From Gammaproteobacteria bacterium (GTDB taxonomy: Bacteria > Pseudomonadota > Gammaproteobacteria > Pseudomonadales > Pseudohongiellaceae), in NCBI GenBank assembly GCA_018401885.1, contig JAGYKB010000002.1, positions 124,001-188,000 of the forward strand: a stretch of 64,000 bases of DNA, given 5' to 3'. Shown here piece by piece: positions 35,680 to 44,522 of the stretch. The first letter of the stretch is position 1. Each line of letters starts with the position of its first letter. The notes beneath the pieces are model-generated. The model did no database searches, had not been told where the DNA came from, and saw only the letters and a program-made list of their open reading frames with translations. Position numbers and translations under genes: made by a program.

Positions 35680-36639
35680 ATGTTCGAGACTACTGGCGCG
35701 CTAGTGAAGAAATGCCTTCTTAATTTTAGTTTGCTGCTGGCACTTTCCCCCTTTGCTCAAACGGCCTATGCCCAAGATGAATTCTGTGGCATGCCAGACG
35801 AGGCTAGTATCGTTGCCGGAAACATACCTATACTTAAGCAAGGCAATATCCAAGATTTTCTCGCAACAAATAGTCTCAGCCGGACATCCACTGTCAGTAA
35901 CACAAGCGACATAGCGTCTGTTCTTCTGTTACTAAATCCTGAATTAAACCCTATTGAAATAATTCGGTTAATAACGTTTTTTTCAGATTTCTATGATTAC
36001 ATGACCGCTTCGGCCGACGAAGGAATAGGTCAGGCTCTATCTTCTCAGCTTGTAGCTGCAATCGAGCAAAATTATTCAGCAACACCTGTACCGTTTCGAA
36101 AAATCAGATTTAATTACAGTAGAAATAACGAAGTCCTTGCAAAAGAAGTGCAGTATTTTATATACGGAACGTATACTTTTATTGCAGATGGGAATGTTTC
36201 TTTGACAGCTAACGTTGTCAATATAGGTTCCAATGAGCAGAGATCTTTTTCAGCGTCAGGCTCGCCAGACTTTGCGGTGCGGGGCGTTGCAAAACAAATC
36301 TTTGAGGCGTTTCAGAGGCCGGCATCGCCCGAATTTATTAATCCACTTCCGGGCCGAACTTGGTTGCCATTACCGTCGTCACAAGTTGGTCGGGAATTAA
36401 ACGCGAAGTTAGCACCTGCACTATGCGTCTCTCAAGGCGGGCGATTGCCAACTAGAGAAGAAGTAGAGATAGCCTATGGGTTTGGTGAATATTTTTCTAT
36501 GGTCGCCATTGACCCGCGCAGGAACTACATCGTCGAGGAGGACGGAGAGGTCATGATCCTAAACATCAATCAAAATCAATGTGTCGCAGAGAAGAACACG
36601 TCCATCGATAAAGGACTGCTTGTCTGCATTCGTGACTGA
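35680..36639 (+). CDS. Exported protein of unknown function
   Basis: A 319-aa protein with a signal peptide ending in TAYAQ. The mature part begins DEFCGMPDEAS and has a C-terminal segment with CVSQGGRLPTREEVE and a late LVCIRD, reminiscent of the cysteine-bearing ends of DUF1566/formylglycine-type modules, but I cannot assign it. Codon and base use are clearly AT-richer than the flanking genes. The ATG at 35680 has GAGGAAG just upstream; an in-frame TTG lies six codons earlier. It stands alone between the methyltransferase and tRNA-Leu. Confidence 0.65.
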   Translation: MFETTGALVKKCLLNFSLLLALSPFAQTAYAQDEFCGMPDEASIVAGNIPILKQGNIQDFLATNSLSRTSTVSNTSDIASVLLLLNPELNPIEIIRLITFFSDFYDYMTASADEGIGQALSSQLVAAIEQNYSATPVPFRKIRFNYSRNNEVLAKEVQYFIYGTYTFIADGNVSLTANVVNIGSNEQRSFSASGSPDFAVRGVAKQIFEAFQRPASPEFINPLPGRTWLPLPSSQVGRELNAKLAPALCVSQGGRLPTREEVEIAYGFGEYFSMVAIDPRRNYIVEEDGEVMILNINQNQCVAEKNTSIDKGLLVCIRD

Positions 36640-36743
36640 TCCCACTAACGATCTAGCTGAACTTAAAAAAATGAAGTTCGCAGAGATTGGACGGGCCTGA
36701 AGGGCCTATCAAGACCGAGTCTGCTGGGGAGTTACAGAAGTGA

Positions 36744-36830
36744 TGGTGCCCAGAAGAGGACTTGAACCTCCACGCCCTTTCGAGCACTAGCACCTGAAGC
36801 TAGCGTGTCTACCAATTCCACCACCTGGGC
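36744..36830 (-). tRNA. tRNA-Leu (CAG)
   Basis: The minus strand folds into a class II tRNA. The acceptor stem is GCCCAGG at the 5' end pairing with TCTGGGC; the anticodon arm is CTAGC-TTCAGGT-GCTAG with anticodon CAG; a long variable arm follows, then the T loop GTTCAAGTC, and CCA is encoded. Length is 87 with CCA. In many Gammaproteobacteria a tRNA-Leu lies upstream of rnr, as here. Confidence 0.95.
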
Positions 36831-36975
36831 AAGACGGTCTTTTAGTGATGCAGATGGGGAGGCATCGTCGACCGGAGCGCAACTTTAACGAGCGGCCCGA
36901 TTGCTGTCAATCCCCGTAGGCTCAAGCATTTGGCGCTGCTATTAACGTTAATCAACTGATGCGGCAGTTCTGTCA

Positions 36976-37004
36976 CAGACAGCCGCATGAGCGAGGTGTA
37001 TACT
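36976..37004 (+). promoter_or_regulatory. Candidate rnr promoter
   Basis: CAGACA (36976-36981) as a weak -35, 17-bp spacer and TATACT (36999-37004) as -10, about 30 bases before the rnr start. The -10 lies inside an imperfect inverted repeat GAGGT-N10-ACCTC. Confidence 0.45.
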
Positions 37005-37033
37005 AATACCTCATTCATTGTAGAAATTAGTTA

Positions 37034-39547
37034 ATGCCAAAATCTATTAAGACCGGCGCAAGCCCCAGCAAGCCCCGCAGCAAGAAAACATCCCCTCGCA
37101 AGCAATCTGCCAAAGACCCCTTCGCCTCCCGAGAGGCCGAGAACTACGAAAACCCGATTCCAAGCCGCGAATTCATCCTCGAGCACCTCGAAGAGGCAGG
37201 CGAGCCGCTTGGTCATGCCGAGCTTTGCGAGCGTCTAAAACTTGTTTCCGACGAGCAGATCGAAGCGCTGCGCAGGCGCTTGATTGCGATGAGTCGCGAC
37301 GGGCAGATCATCAGTAACCGCCGCGGCATGTATGGCCTCGCATCGAGCATGGAGCTTATCAAAGGTCGCATTCAGGGCAACAAAGACGGATTTGGGTTCT
37401 TTATTCCAGAAGATGGCTCGGAGGATCTTTTCCTCGGCGCGCGCGAGATGGAGACGCTGTTCGACGGCGACAAAGTACTGGCGCGGGTGTCTGGCGTCGA
37501 CAATCGTGGCCGTAAAGAGGGCACAATTGTCGAGGTATTGCAGCGCCGCTTCACGCAGATAGTGGGCCGCTACTATCACGAGCAGGGCTTTGGTGTGGTG
37601 GTACCAGACAGCAAGCGCATCTCGCACGAAATACTTATTCCAGACCAGAGTGCGGGCAACGCGAAGGATGGCGACTTCGTGGTGGCCGAAATAGTCGAGT
37701 ACCCCACTCGGCGCCGCAAGGCGATCGCGCGTATTGCCGAGGTGTTGGGCGATAGCAGCACGCCAGGTCTGGAAATAGACGTTGCGCTGCGCAGCCACGA
37801 TATTCCTCACGAGTGGCCGAAGGCAGTCGAGAAACAGGTTAGAGGCTTTGTCGAAGAAGTAGTTGAGGCCGACCTCGTTGGCCGCAAGGACATGCGCGAT
37901 ATCCCGTTTGTGACGATCGACGGCGAAGATGCGAAAGATTTCGACGATGCAGTTTATGCACGCGAGCACAAACGCGGCAATTGGACACTGTATGTGGCGA
38001 TCGCAGATGTGTCGCACTATGTGCAGCCCAAGAGCCCACTGGATGAGGAAGCGATTAATCGCGCGACCTCGGTCTATTTCCCCGGCCACGTGGTGCCAAT
38101 GCTCCCCGAAAAGCTCTCCAACGGACTGTGCTCGCTAAAACCCAAAGTCGACCGGCTCACGATGGTGTGCGAGATGGAAATCTCGGCGCTTGGGGAGATG
38201 ACAAGTTACAAATTTTACGAGGCGGTGATTCACTCTCACGGGCGGCTTACTTATAACGAGGTCGCCGATATTGTGCAGCCTGCCGAAACGGACTTGCAGC
38301 AGCGTGTGCAGGCGAAGCAGAGCAAGCGCTACGTCGAGTTGGTTCCGCATTTAATCAGTCTCTACGGTCTGTTTCATGCGCTGCGCGAGACGCGCGAGGC
38401 CAATGGCGCGATGGACTTCGACACGACGGAGACACGTATTGTCTTCGGTGAGAATCGCAAGATCGCGGAGATCGTGCCGGTTTACCGCAACGACGCGCAC
38501 AAGTTGATCGAGGAGTGCATGCTGCGCGCTAACGTGGCGGCGGCGCTTCTTCTCGAAAGCGCGGAGCTGCCGGCGCTGTATCGCGTTCACGAGGGGCCCA
38601 ACCCGGACAAGCTCGAGAACCTGCGTGCGTTTCTGCGCGAAATGGGACTCCACATGGGCGGCGGGCTAAAGCCGACTCCGCGCGATTATCAGGCAGTGCT
38701 CAAGCAGATCTCACATCGGCCAGACCACCATCTGCTACAAACGATGCTAATTCGCTCTATGATGCAGGCGGTGTATCAGCCCGAGAATGTAGGGCACTTC
38801 GGGCTTGGCTACGAAGCGTATACTCACTTCACTTCTCCAATCAGGCGTTATCCGGATCTGCTCGTGCATCGCGGGATACGCCACCTTATCCGAAATTCTA
38901 AGCACAAGTGTGTCGAGAAGCAGTCCGATGCGCCGAAGCTTACGAAGCCGAAGATCTACCCCTATAACCTAGACGACATGGCGCGTTTCGGTGAGCACGC
39001 GTCGATGGCTGAGCGGCGTGCAGATGCCGCAGGCTATAGCGTGGTCGACTGGCTGAAGTGCGAATATATGCAGGATAAAATCGGCGAAGAATTTGTCGCG
39101 ACGGTTACCTCAGTGACAAGCTTCGGTCTGTTCGTCGAGCTAAATGATATCTTCGTCGAGGGCTTGGTGCATGTGACCGAGTTGAGTAACGACTATTATC
39201 GCTTCGACCCCATTCGGCACTGCCTCGAGGGTGAGCGCAGCCGCAAGGTCTATCGCCTAGGCGACAGCGTAGAGGTGAGAGTCGTGCGCGTCGATCTCGA
39301 CGAAAAGAAGATCGACCTGCAGATGCTAGGCGGCGGTGGCGAGCGTGGCAGGGTAGAGCCGAAGTCGAAAGGCGGCGCTGCCCGCGGTTCTGCGAAGCTT
39401 TCAGAAAAAGAGAGAGGCGGCAAAGCGGGCAAAGCGAACAAGTCAGATCGGAGCGTGGTTGGGCGAAAATCCAAAGCGGACGAAGGCTCAGCCAAACCAA
39501 AGCGCCGCAAACGCAGCGCGGCTAGGGCTAAACCCAAGTCCAAATAG
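37034..39547 (+). CDS. rnr: Ribonuclease R
   Basis: A 3'-5' exoribonuclease that degrades structured RNA, including tmRNA targets. The 837-aa protein contains an N-terminal winged-helix segment (about 45-115), cold-shock domains, the RNB catalytic centre with DGEDAKDFDDAV (acidic metal ligands), the HFTSPIRRYPDLLVHR motif, an S1 domain (FVATVTSVTSFGLFVELND), and a long Lys/Arg/Gly-rich tail from about residue 760. It is slightly longer than E. coli RNase R because of the basic ends. The ribosome site is weak. rlmB follows 61 bases later. Confidence 0.95.
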   Translation: MPKSIKTGASPSKPRSKKTSPRKQSAKDPFASREAENYENPIPSREFILEHLEEAGEPLGHAELCERLKLVSDEQIEALRRRLIAMSRDGQIISNRRGMYGLASSMELIKGRIQGNKDGFGFFIPEDGSEDLFLGAREMETLFDGDKVLARVSGVDNRGRKEGTIVEVLQRRFTQIVGRYYHEQGFGVVVPDSKRISHEILIPDQSAGNAKDGDFVVAEIVEYPTRRRKAIARIAEVLGDSSTPGLEIDVALRSHDIPHEWPKAVEKQVRGFVEEVVEADLVGRKDMRDIPFVTIDGEDAKDFDDAVYAREHKRGNWTLYVAIADVSHYVQPKSPLDEEAINRATSVYFPGHVVPMLPEKLSNGLCSLKPKVDRLTMVCEMEISALGEMTSYKFYEAVIHSHGRLTYNEVADIVQPAETDLQQRVQAKQSKRYVELVPHLISLYGLFHALRETREANGAMDFDTTETRIVFGENRKIAEIVPVYRNDAHKLIEECMLRANVAAALLLESAELPALYRVHEGPNPDKLENLRAFLREMGLHMGGGLKPTPRDYQAVLKQISHRPDHHLLQTMLIRSMMQAVYQPENVGHFGLGYEAYTHFTSPIRRYPDLLVHRGIRHLIRNSKHKCVEKQSDAPKLTKPKIYPYNLDDMARFGEHASMAERRADAAGYSVVDWLKCEYMQDKIGEEFVATVTSVTSFGLFVELNDIFVEGLVHVTELSNDYYRFDPIRHCLEGERSRKVYRLGDSVEVRVVRVDLDEKKIDLQMLGGGGERGRVEPKSKGGAARGSAKLSEKERGGKAGKANKSDRSVVGRKSKADEGSAKPKRRKRSAARAKPKSK

Positions 39548-39608
39548 GCTGGCTATAATACTAAAGTAAATAGTTTACTAAGTATCGGATAAGCAAAGAC
39601 AAAGCACA

Positions 39609-40379
39609 ATGAGCAAGCAACAAGAGTGGGTGTGGGGTATTCATGCGGTCGGTGAGCTGCTTAGGCAGCGCGCGCCGCAGGTAATAAAGTTGATTTTCCT
39701 TGCCGGGCGCTCAGATGAGCGTATCAATGCCCTGCGTGCGCTTGCCCTCGAGGCCGGTTTGCCGGTCGAAGATGCCGATCGTCGGCAGCTGGACCGTCTC
39801 GCCGAGGGTAGTCATCAGGGCGCGGCGGCACTCTGCGACGTGGGCTATGGCGTTAAAAGCGAGAAGCAACTTGTGGCAGCGCTCGACTCACTCGCTGCCG
39901 AGTCTCAAGCCAGCGCACCGCTCATTCTAGTTCTCGACGGCATCACCGATCCGCATAATTTTGGCGCATGCCTGCGCACAGCAGACGCGGCAGGGGTTGA
40001 CGCGGTTATAGTGCCTAAAGATAAGTCGGCCCCGCTTAATTCGACGGTGCGCAAAGTAGCTTGCGGAGCCGCCGAAGTGGTGCCGGTTTACGCGGTAACC
40101 AACCTAGCGCGCTGCCTCGAGTCACTTAAAGAGCGCGGTATCTGGCTTGCGGGTCTCGCGGGTGAGGGCAGCGTTAGCCTGAGCCAGCAGGACTTAACTG
40201 GCCCGCTAGCTATCGTGATGGGGTCCGAGGGAGAAGGGCTTCGGCGCCTTACGCGGGAGGCCTGCGACTACCTCGTGTCTATACCAATGGCCGGGAGTGT
40301 GAGCAGCCTCAACGTGTCTGTCGCCACCGGAGTAGCGCTATTTGAGGCGGTTCGGCAGAGGAAGGACCGCCCCCATTAA
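39609..40379 (+). CDS. rlmB: 23S rRNA Gm2251 2'-O-methyltransferase RlmB
   Basis: SpoU-family (SPOUT) methyltransferase that modifies G2251 in the 23S peptidyl-transferase P loop. The 256-aa protein has an N-terminal substrate-binding domain (WVWGIHAVGELL), then DGITDPHNFGACLRTADAAG, MGSEGEGLRRL and the C-terminal IPMAGSVSSLNVSVATGVALFE knot motifs. It follows rnr as in most Gammaproteobacteria. Confidence 0.95.
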   Translation: MSKQQEWVWGIHAVGELLRQRAPQVIKLIFLAGRSDERINALRALALEAGLPVEDADRRQLDRLAEGSHQGAAALCDVGYGVKSEKQLVAALDSLAAESQASAPLILVLDGITDPHNFGACLRTADAAGVDAVIVPKDKSAPLNSTVRKVACGAAEVVPVYAVTNLARCLESLKERGIWLAGLAGEGSVSLSQQDLTGPLAIVMGSEGEGLRRLTREACDYLVSIPMAGSVSSLNVSVATGVALFEAVRQRKDRPH

Positions 40380-40418
40380 TCCGCGTCACGCGAACAATGG
40401 CCCCTGTCATTTATCCGC

Positions 40419-40447
40419 TTGCATAGTTAGCCCAGTTTCTCTAGAAT
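40419..40447 (+). promoter_or_regulatory. Promoter of the rpsF operon
   Basis: TTGCAT (40419-40424), exactly 17 bp, and TAGAAT (40442-40447). It lies about 105 bases before the rpsF start, leaving a leader in which S6:S18 autoregulation could act; I did not find the leader structure itself. Confidence 0.5.
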
Positions 40448-40552
40448 TCCGGCTCTTTTGTTCACGGGTCGTCAAAAACCCGTTAACTCCTTGCCTTACC
40501 ACGCGCCATGTCAATATGGGCGATGGAAGGCATTAACCCAAGAGGAGTCTCT

Positions 40553-41059
40553 ATGAGACACTATGAAGTTGTATTTATGGTGCATCCCGACCAATCTGAG
40601 CAAGTTTCAGGCATGGTCGAGCGCTACACCCAAATTGTTACCGAAAGCGGCGGCACGATCCATCGCTTAGAGGACTGGGGTCGTCGCCAGCTCGCCTACC
40701 CAATCAATAAGATCCACAAGGCTCACTACGTGCTCATGAACATCGAATGCGGCAGCGAAGCTTTGGAAGAACTCACTACTTTATTCCGCTACAACGATGC
40801 CGTTCTGCGTAATCTCGTCATTAAAGAGAAGAAAGCGATCACCGAAGAGTCATTGATCTCAAAGGGTGAGCGCGAAGGCAAAGAGCGTCGCGCTCGTGCC
40901 GAGCAGAAGCGTAAGCAGGAAGAAGCCGCAGCGGCGGCAGCAGAAGCTGCAGCGCCAGCTGAGGACGAAGAAGCCGAAGATGCGGCAGCAGCAGAAGAGG
41001 CCGAAGCCGCTCCTGAGGCAGTCGACGCTCCAGCTGAAGAGACTCCAGCGGCCGAGTAA
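40553..41059 (+). CDS. rpsF: Ribosomal protein bS6
   Basis: 30S subunit protein binding S18. The start at 40553 gives [18 protein letters not shown] with AGAGGAG upstream. The core (about residues 1-105) is normal and ends in the expected [17 protein letters not shown] further 50-60 residues form a tail of almost only Ala, Glu and Asp. E. coli S6 has a shorter variable acidic tail that RimK extends with glutamate. Confidence 0.95.
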   Translation: MRHYEVVFMVHPDQSEQVSGMVERYTQIVTESGGTIHRLEDWGRRQLAYPINKIHKAHYVLMNIECGSEALEELTTLFRYNDAVLRNLVIKEKKAITEESLISKGEREGKERRARAEQKRKQEEAAAAAAEAAAPAEDEEAEDAAAAEEAEAAPEAVDAPAEETPAAE

Positions 41060-41114
41060 GAGAATAGCCTAGCGCATCTCTTACCCTCACTCATTTGTAG
41101 AAAGGAAAATTAAA

Positions 41115-41345
41115 ATGGCTCGATATTTTCGTCGACGCAAGTTCTGCAAGTTCACTGCCGAAGGCACTGAGCAAATCGATTACAAAGACATAGAAACGCT
41201 AAAGGCGTACGTGTCTGAGACAGGCAAGATTGTCCCTAGCCGTATTACTGGAACAAAGGCTCGTTACCAGCGTCAGCTCGCAACAGCGATAAAGCGCGCG
41301 CGTTACCTTGCATTGATCCCGTACACGGATAGCCACCAGGTTTAA
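41115..41345 (+). CDS. rpsR: Ribosomal protein bS18
   Basis: A 76-aa basic 30S protein beginning [17 protein letters not shown], with the [19 protein letters not shown] and [13 protein letters not shown] core. AGAAAGGAAAA precedes the start. It lies in the standard order after rpsF. No priB lies between rpsF and rpsR, unlike in E. coli. Confidence 0.97.
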   Translation: MARYFRRRKFCKFTAEGTEQIDYKDIETLKAYVSETGKIVPSRITGTKARYQRQLATAIKRARYLALIPYTDSHQV

Positions 41346-41358
41346 TAGGCCTTCATAG

Positions 41359-42183
41359 ATGCGCGCCCTCGCCGAATTCGTCATGAAGGACCGCAGGAGC
41401 GCCATCATCGCGGTGCTGCTCTTGGGGTTGGTGCCTATGCTAAATCTGCTTAGTCCGGTGATAGTTGGCCTGATTATGCTCCGCAAGGGCTGGAACGAAG
41501 CGCTAACCATTGTGGTTTGGGCGCTTCTTCCGATTGGCGCCTACGCCTATATAGGCGATGTAGTGCCGCTGATCTTACTGCTCGGTGTCATGCTGCTTGC
41601 AGCGGCGCTCCGGCAGACGCAGTCTTGGGAAATTAGCCTTCTGGGCGCGGTGCTCGTCGGACTGTCGGTCGAAGCGTATTTGCTATTAGTGCCAGAGCTA
41701 CTCGATGTGCTGTTTAAGCAACTCGATGTGTATATGGCGACTAATGGTATAGAAGGGTTGCCGATTGAAGAGTTGCGAGCAACGCTGACAAGTTTTTTAG
41801 GTGCAACATACGGCATGCTTGCCGCGCTGCTTCTGATACTGGCGCGATGGATGCAGGCAGCACTGTATAACCCGGGTGGGTTTAGGCTTGAATTCCACAG
41901 CCTGCGCATCGGGAGTAAAACGGCGCTGCTCTTAGTTGGCTTTATGCTGGCCCCGAATTTTGGCTTGTTACCGCCAAGTTGGGTGATTTACAGCTCTGTG
42001 CCACTGCTCTTTTCAGGCGCAGCGTTAGTTCACGGCGTGGTGGGTATCAAGAAGCTTCCCGGCGCGGTGCTCGCGGTTTTTTACGCGGTGTTGTTGCTGC
42101 CGGTGGTGATGCAAGGCGTTGTGCTACTTGCACTGATGGACAGCTGGTACGATTTTCGCTCACGGCTCTCGAGCAAGACTTAG
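41359..42183 (+). CDS. DUF2232-like integral membrane protein
   Basis: A 274-aa, very hydrophobic protein with about seven to eight spans. Starting MRALAEFVMKDRRSAIIAVLLLGLVPML, it is the membrane protein found between rpsR and rplI in many Gammaproteobacteria such as Pseudomonas, related to the DUF2232/YybS group. Its function is unknown. It begins 13 bases after rpsR and is surely in the same operon. Confidence 0.8.
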   Translation: MRALAEFVMKDRRSAIIAVLLLGLVPMLNLLSPVIVGLIMLRKGWNEALTIVVWALLPIGAYAYIGDVVPLILLLGVMLLAAALRQTQSWEISLLGAVLVGLSVEAYLLLVPELLDVLFKQLDVYMATNGIEGLPIEELRATLTSFLGATYGMLAALLLILARWMQAALYNPGGFRLEFHSLRIGSKTALLLVGFMLAPNFGLLPPSWVIYSSVPLLFSGAALVHGVVGIKKLPGAVLAVFYAVLLLPVVMQGVVLLALMDSWYDFRSRLSSKT

Positions 42184-42257
42184 TAGGTCATAGAAAGTAA
42201 CTACAGCGCTGCAGATTAGCTGCAGGCGCAAAAAGAATTTAGGTTGAGGATTCAAAC

Positions 42258-42797
42258 ATGAACGTAATTTTGTTGGAAAAGATGGGTAACCTCGGTGGCA
42301 TCGGCGACCAAGCTGATGTTAAAGCTGGCTTCGCGCGTAACTTCTTGTTCCCACAGGGCAAGGCGATTCCTGCGACTAAACGCAACATGGAAGAGTTTGA
42401 AGGTCGTCGCGCAGAGCTAATGGCTGCACACGACGCGAACGTTGCCGAAGCGCAAAAGCGTGCTGACGTTGTAAACGGAGTTGAGCTTCGCATCGAGGTC
42501 AACGCGAGCGACGAGGGCCGCCTGTTTGGTTCGATCGGCACGCGCGAAATCGCGGATGCGATCAATGCGCAGGTTGGCAGCGAGCTAACTAAAGCCGAAG
42601 TACTAATGCCCACAGGCGCAATTCGCGAACTAGGTCATTATACGGTAGCCCTCGACCTCGGCTTCGAAGTCGGAGCGAAGGTCACGGTAGCAGTCGTTGC
42701 GCTAGGTTCTGAGGCTGGTGTCAGCGCAGACGGTAGCGTGATCGATGCGTTGGACGCCGAAGCGGCTGCCGACGAAGGCGACGCAGCGGCCGAGTAA
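42258..42797 (+). CDS. rplI: Ribosomal protein bL9
   Basis: 50S protein beginning MNVILLEKMGNLGGIGDQADVKAGFARNFLFPQGKA, the L9 N-terminal signature, with a central helix and a C-terminal globular domain ending near VTVAVVAL. At 179 aa it has about 30 more residues than the usual 149; the added tail is acidic and Ala-rich, like that of bS6 in the same operon. A strong terminator follows. Confidence 0.95.
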   Translation: MNVILLEKMGNLGGIGDQADVKAGFARNFLFPQGKAIPATKRNMEEFEGRRAELMAAHDANVAEAQKRADVVNGVELRIEVNASDEGRLFGSIGTREIADAINAQVGSELTKAEVLMPTGAIRELGHYTVALDLGFEVGAKVTVAVVALGSEAGVSADGSVIDALDAEAAADEGDAAAE

Positions 42798-42856
42798 TCG
42801 CGCGCTAGATCGTTTCGAGCGCATCGCTGTCTAATCAGAGCGGGGCTCGACTGAAG

Positions 42857-42892
42857 AACACCGGATGCCTGCCTGAGGCGCCGGTGTTTTTT
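42857..42892 (+). terminator. Rho-independent terminator after rplI
   Basis: AACACCGG (42857-42864) pairs with CCGGTGTT (42881-42888), with an inner GCCT/AGGC stem, followed by eight T. It ends the rpsF-rplI operon and separates it from dnaB. Confidence 0.9.
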
Positions 42893-43088
42893 TTCGCCGG
42901 TGAAAAGTATAGTTCGCCAGTGATAACCCCATGCCAGAGTCGCTGTGTGAGTTATGAGTGTGATAACCTCTCAGATCACTTCGAACGTAAGTGGAGTGGC
43001 TAATTCTTAGAAGCAGCGGCCTTTACCTATCTGACGACATATCGGATGACAGATCTAACGGCAGCATACTAAAAGATTCGAACAGACA

Positions 43089-44522
43089 ATGGCAGATTCC
43101 TTCGACAGAGGCGCGCAGCGCAACTCCTCCGACTACGGTAACGACTCGACCGATACGATGCGTCAGCTTGCCTCCTTAAAAGTCCCACCGCATTCGATCG
43201 AGGCTGAGCAAGCGGTATTGGGTGGTCTGATGCTCGACAATACTGAGTGGGACAACCTCGCTGATGTGCTTATGCCCGAGGATTTCTACCGCGCCGAACA
43301 TCAGATGATTTTCGCGGTTATGTCGAAGCAAAGCGAAACCAATAAGCCAATAGACGTAGTGACGCTCTTGGAAGCCCTCAACAGTCTCGACCAACTCGAA
43401 GCGGTTGGCGGGATTGATTATCTTAGCGAACTTTCGGGCAATGCCCGCGGCACGGCAAACATATTGCATTACGCCGATATCATTCGCGATCGCGCTATTT
43501 TGCGCCGCATTATCTCCACCGCGAACACCATAGCGGACACGGGCTATAACACGGGCGGCAAGCGCGTCGAAGATATTCTCGATGAGGCAGAGCAGCGTAT
43601 CTTCAATATCGCAGATGAGCGGCCTAAAGATGCAGGCCCTATTGCGGTTAATCCGCTTCTTGCAAGTGCGGTTGACCGAATCGACGAGCTGTCGGCGATG
43701 GACGGTGGACTGACGGGCTTGTCTACCGGCTATACCGATCTCGATGAAATGACCTCGGGTTGGCAGAAGTCCGATCTGGTGATCGTCGCCGGCCGTCCCT
43801 CAATGGGTAAGACTGCGTTTGCCATGAACCTTGTTGAACACGCGGTGCTGAACAACCCCAAACCTGTTCTGGTCTTCAGTCTAGAGATGCCAGCCGAGAG
43901 TTTGATTTTTAGAATGCTCTCATCAATCGGACGCGTCGATCAGACGCGTATGCGAAGCGGTCAGCTCAGCGAAGAGGATTGGCCTGGCTTTAATAATGCC
44001 GTGAGCCGCCTAAAAGACACGCCGCTGTTTATCGACGACAGCGCCGGCCTTAGCCCGACCGAGATGCGTGCGCGGGCGCGACGAGTGGTTCGCGAGCACG
44101 GGCCGCTCGGTATGGTAGTTATCGATTATCTTCAACTAATGCAAGTGAAGGGCACCAGCGAAAATCGCGTTGGTGAAATATCGGAGATCTCGCGTTCACT
44201 GAAGATGCTAGCACGTGAGTTCGAGTGCCCGGTGATCGCGCTGTCGCAGCTTAATCGCAGCCTCGAGCAGCGTCCGAACAAACGACCTGTTATGTCGGAT
44301 CTTCGTGAGTCGGGCGCGATCGAGCAAGACGCCGATGTTATCGCGTTTATTTATCGCGACGAGGTCTATAACGAAGACTCCCCCGACAAAGGCGTGGCGG
44401 AGGTAATTATTGGCAAGCAGCGTAACGGACCTATCGGTACAGTTAGGCTGAGTTTCGTCGGAAAGTTTACTCGCTTCGAAAACTATGCCGGACCACGCTA
44501 CGATGATTACATGCATGAGTAG
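43089..44522 (+). CDS. dnaB: Replicative DNA helicase DnaB
   Basis: The hexameric 5'-3' helicase of the replication fork. The 477-aa protein has the N-terminal collar domain (PPHSIEAEQAVLGGLMLDN), a linker and the RecA-like motor with Walker A GRPSMGKTAFA, DYLQLM (Walker B) and the SDLRESGAIEQDADVI segment. No intein is present. The last bases overlap the alr start, as seen in many Gammaproteobacteria. Its possible loader genes are at 60.8-62.8 kb. Confidence 0.96.
   Translation: MADSFDRGAQRNSSDYGNDSTDTMRQLASLKVPPHSIEAEQAVLGGLMLDNTEWDNLADVLMPEDFYRAEHQMIFAVMSKQSETNKPIDVVTLLEALNSLDQLEAVGGIDYLSELSGNARGTANILHYADIIRDRAILRRIISTANTIADTGYNTGGKRVEDILDEAEQRIFNIADERPKDAGPIAVNPLLASAVDRIDELSAMDGGLTGLSTGYTDLDEMTSGWQKSDLVIVAGRPSMGKTAFAMNLVEHAVLNNPKPVLVFSLEMPAESLIFRMLSSIGRVDQTRMRSGQLSEEDWPGFNNAVSRLKDTPLFIDDSAGLSPTEMRARARRVVREHGPLGMVVIDYLQLMQVKGTSENRVGEISEISRSLKMLAREFECPVIALSQLNRSLEQRPNKRPVMSDLRESGAIEQDADVIAFIYRDEVYNEDSPDKGVAEVIIGKQRNGPIGTVRLSFVGKFTRFENYAGPRYDDYMHE

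Noticed and set aside
36659..36679. Hairpin GAACTT...AAGTTC as terminator of tRNA-Leu or the orphan gene
   Set aside because: The T run falls in the loop, not after the stem, and the stem is only 6 bp.
36744..36830. tRNA-Leu as an attachment site of an integrated element
   Set aside because: No integrase gene and no duplicated tRNA 3' end were found in the window.
37235..38089. Long minus-strand open frame of 284 codons inside rnr
   Set aside because: It is antisense to the conserved RNB domain and reads as a low-complexity shadow with no family motif.
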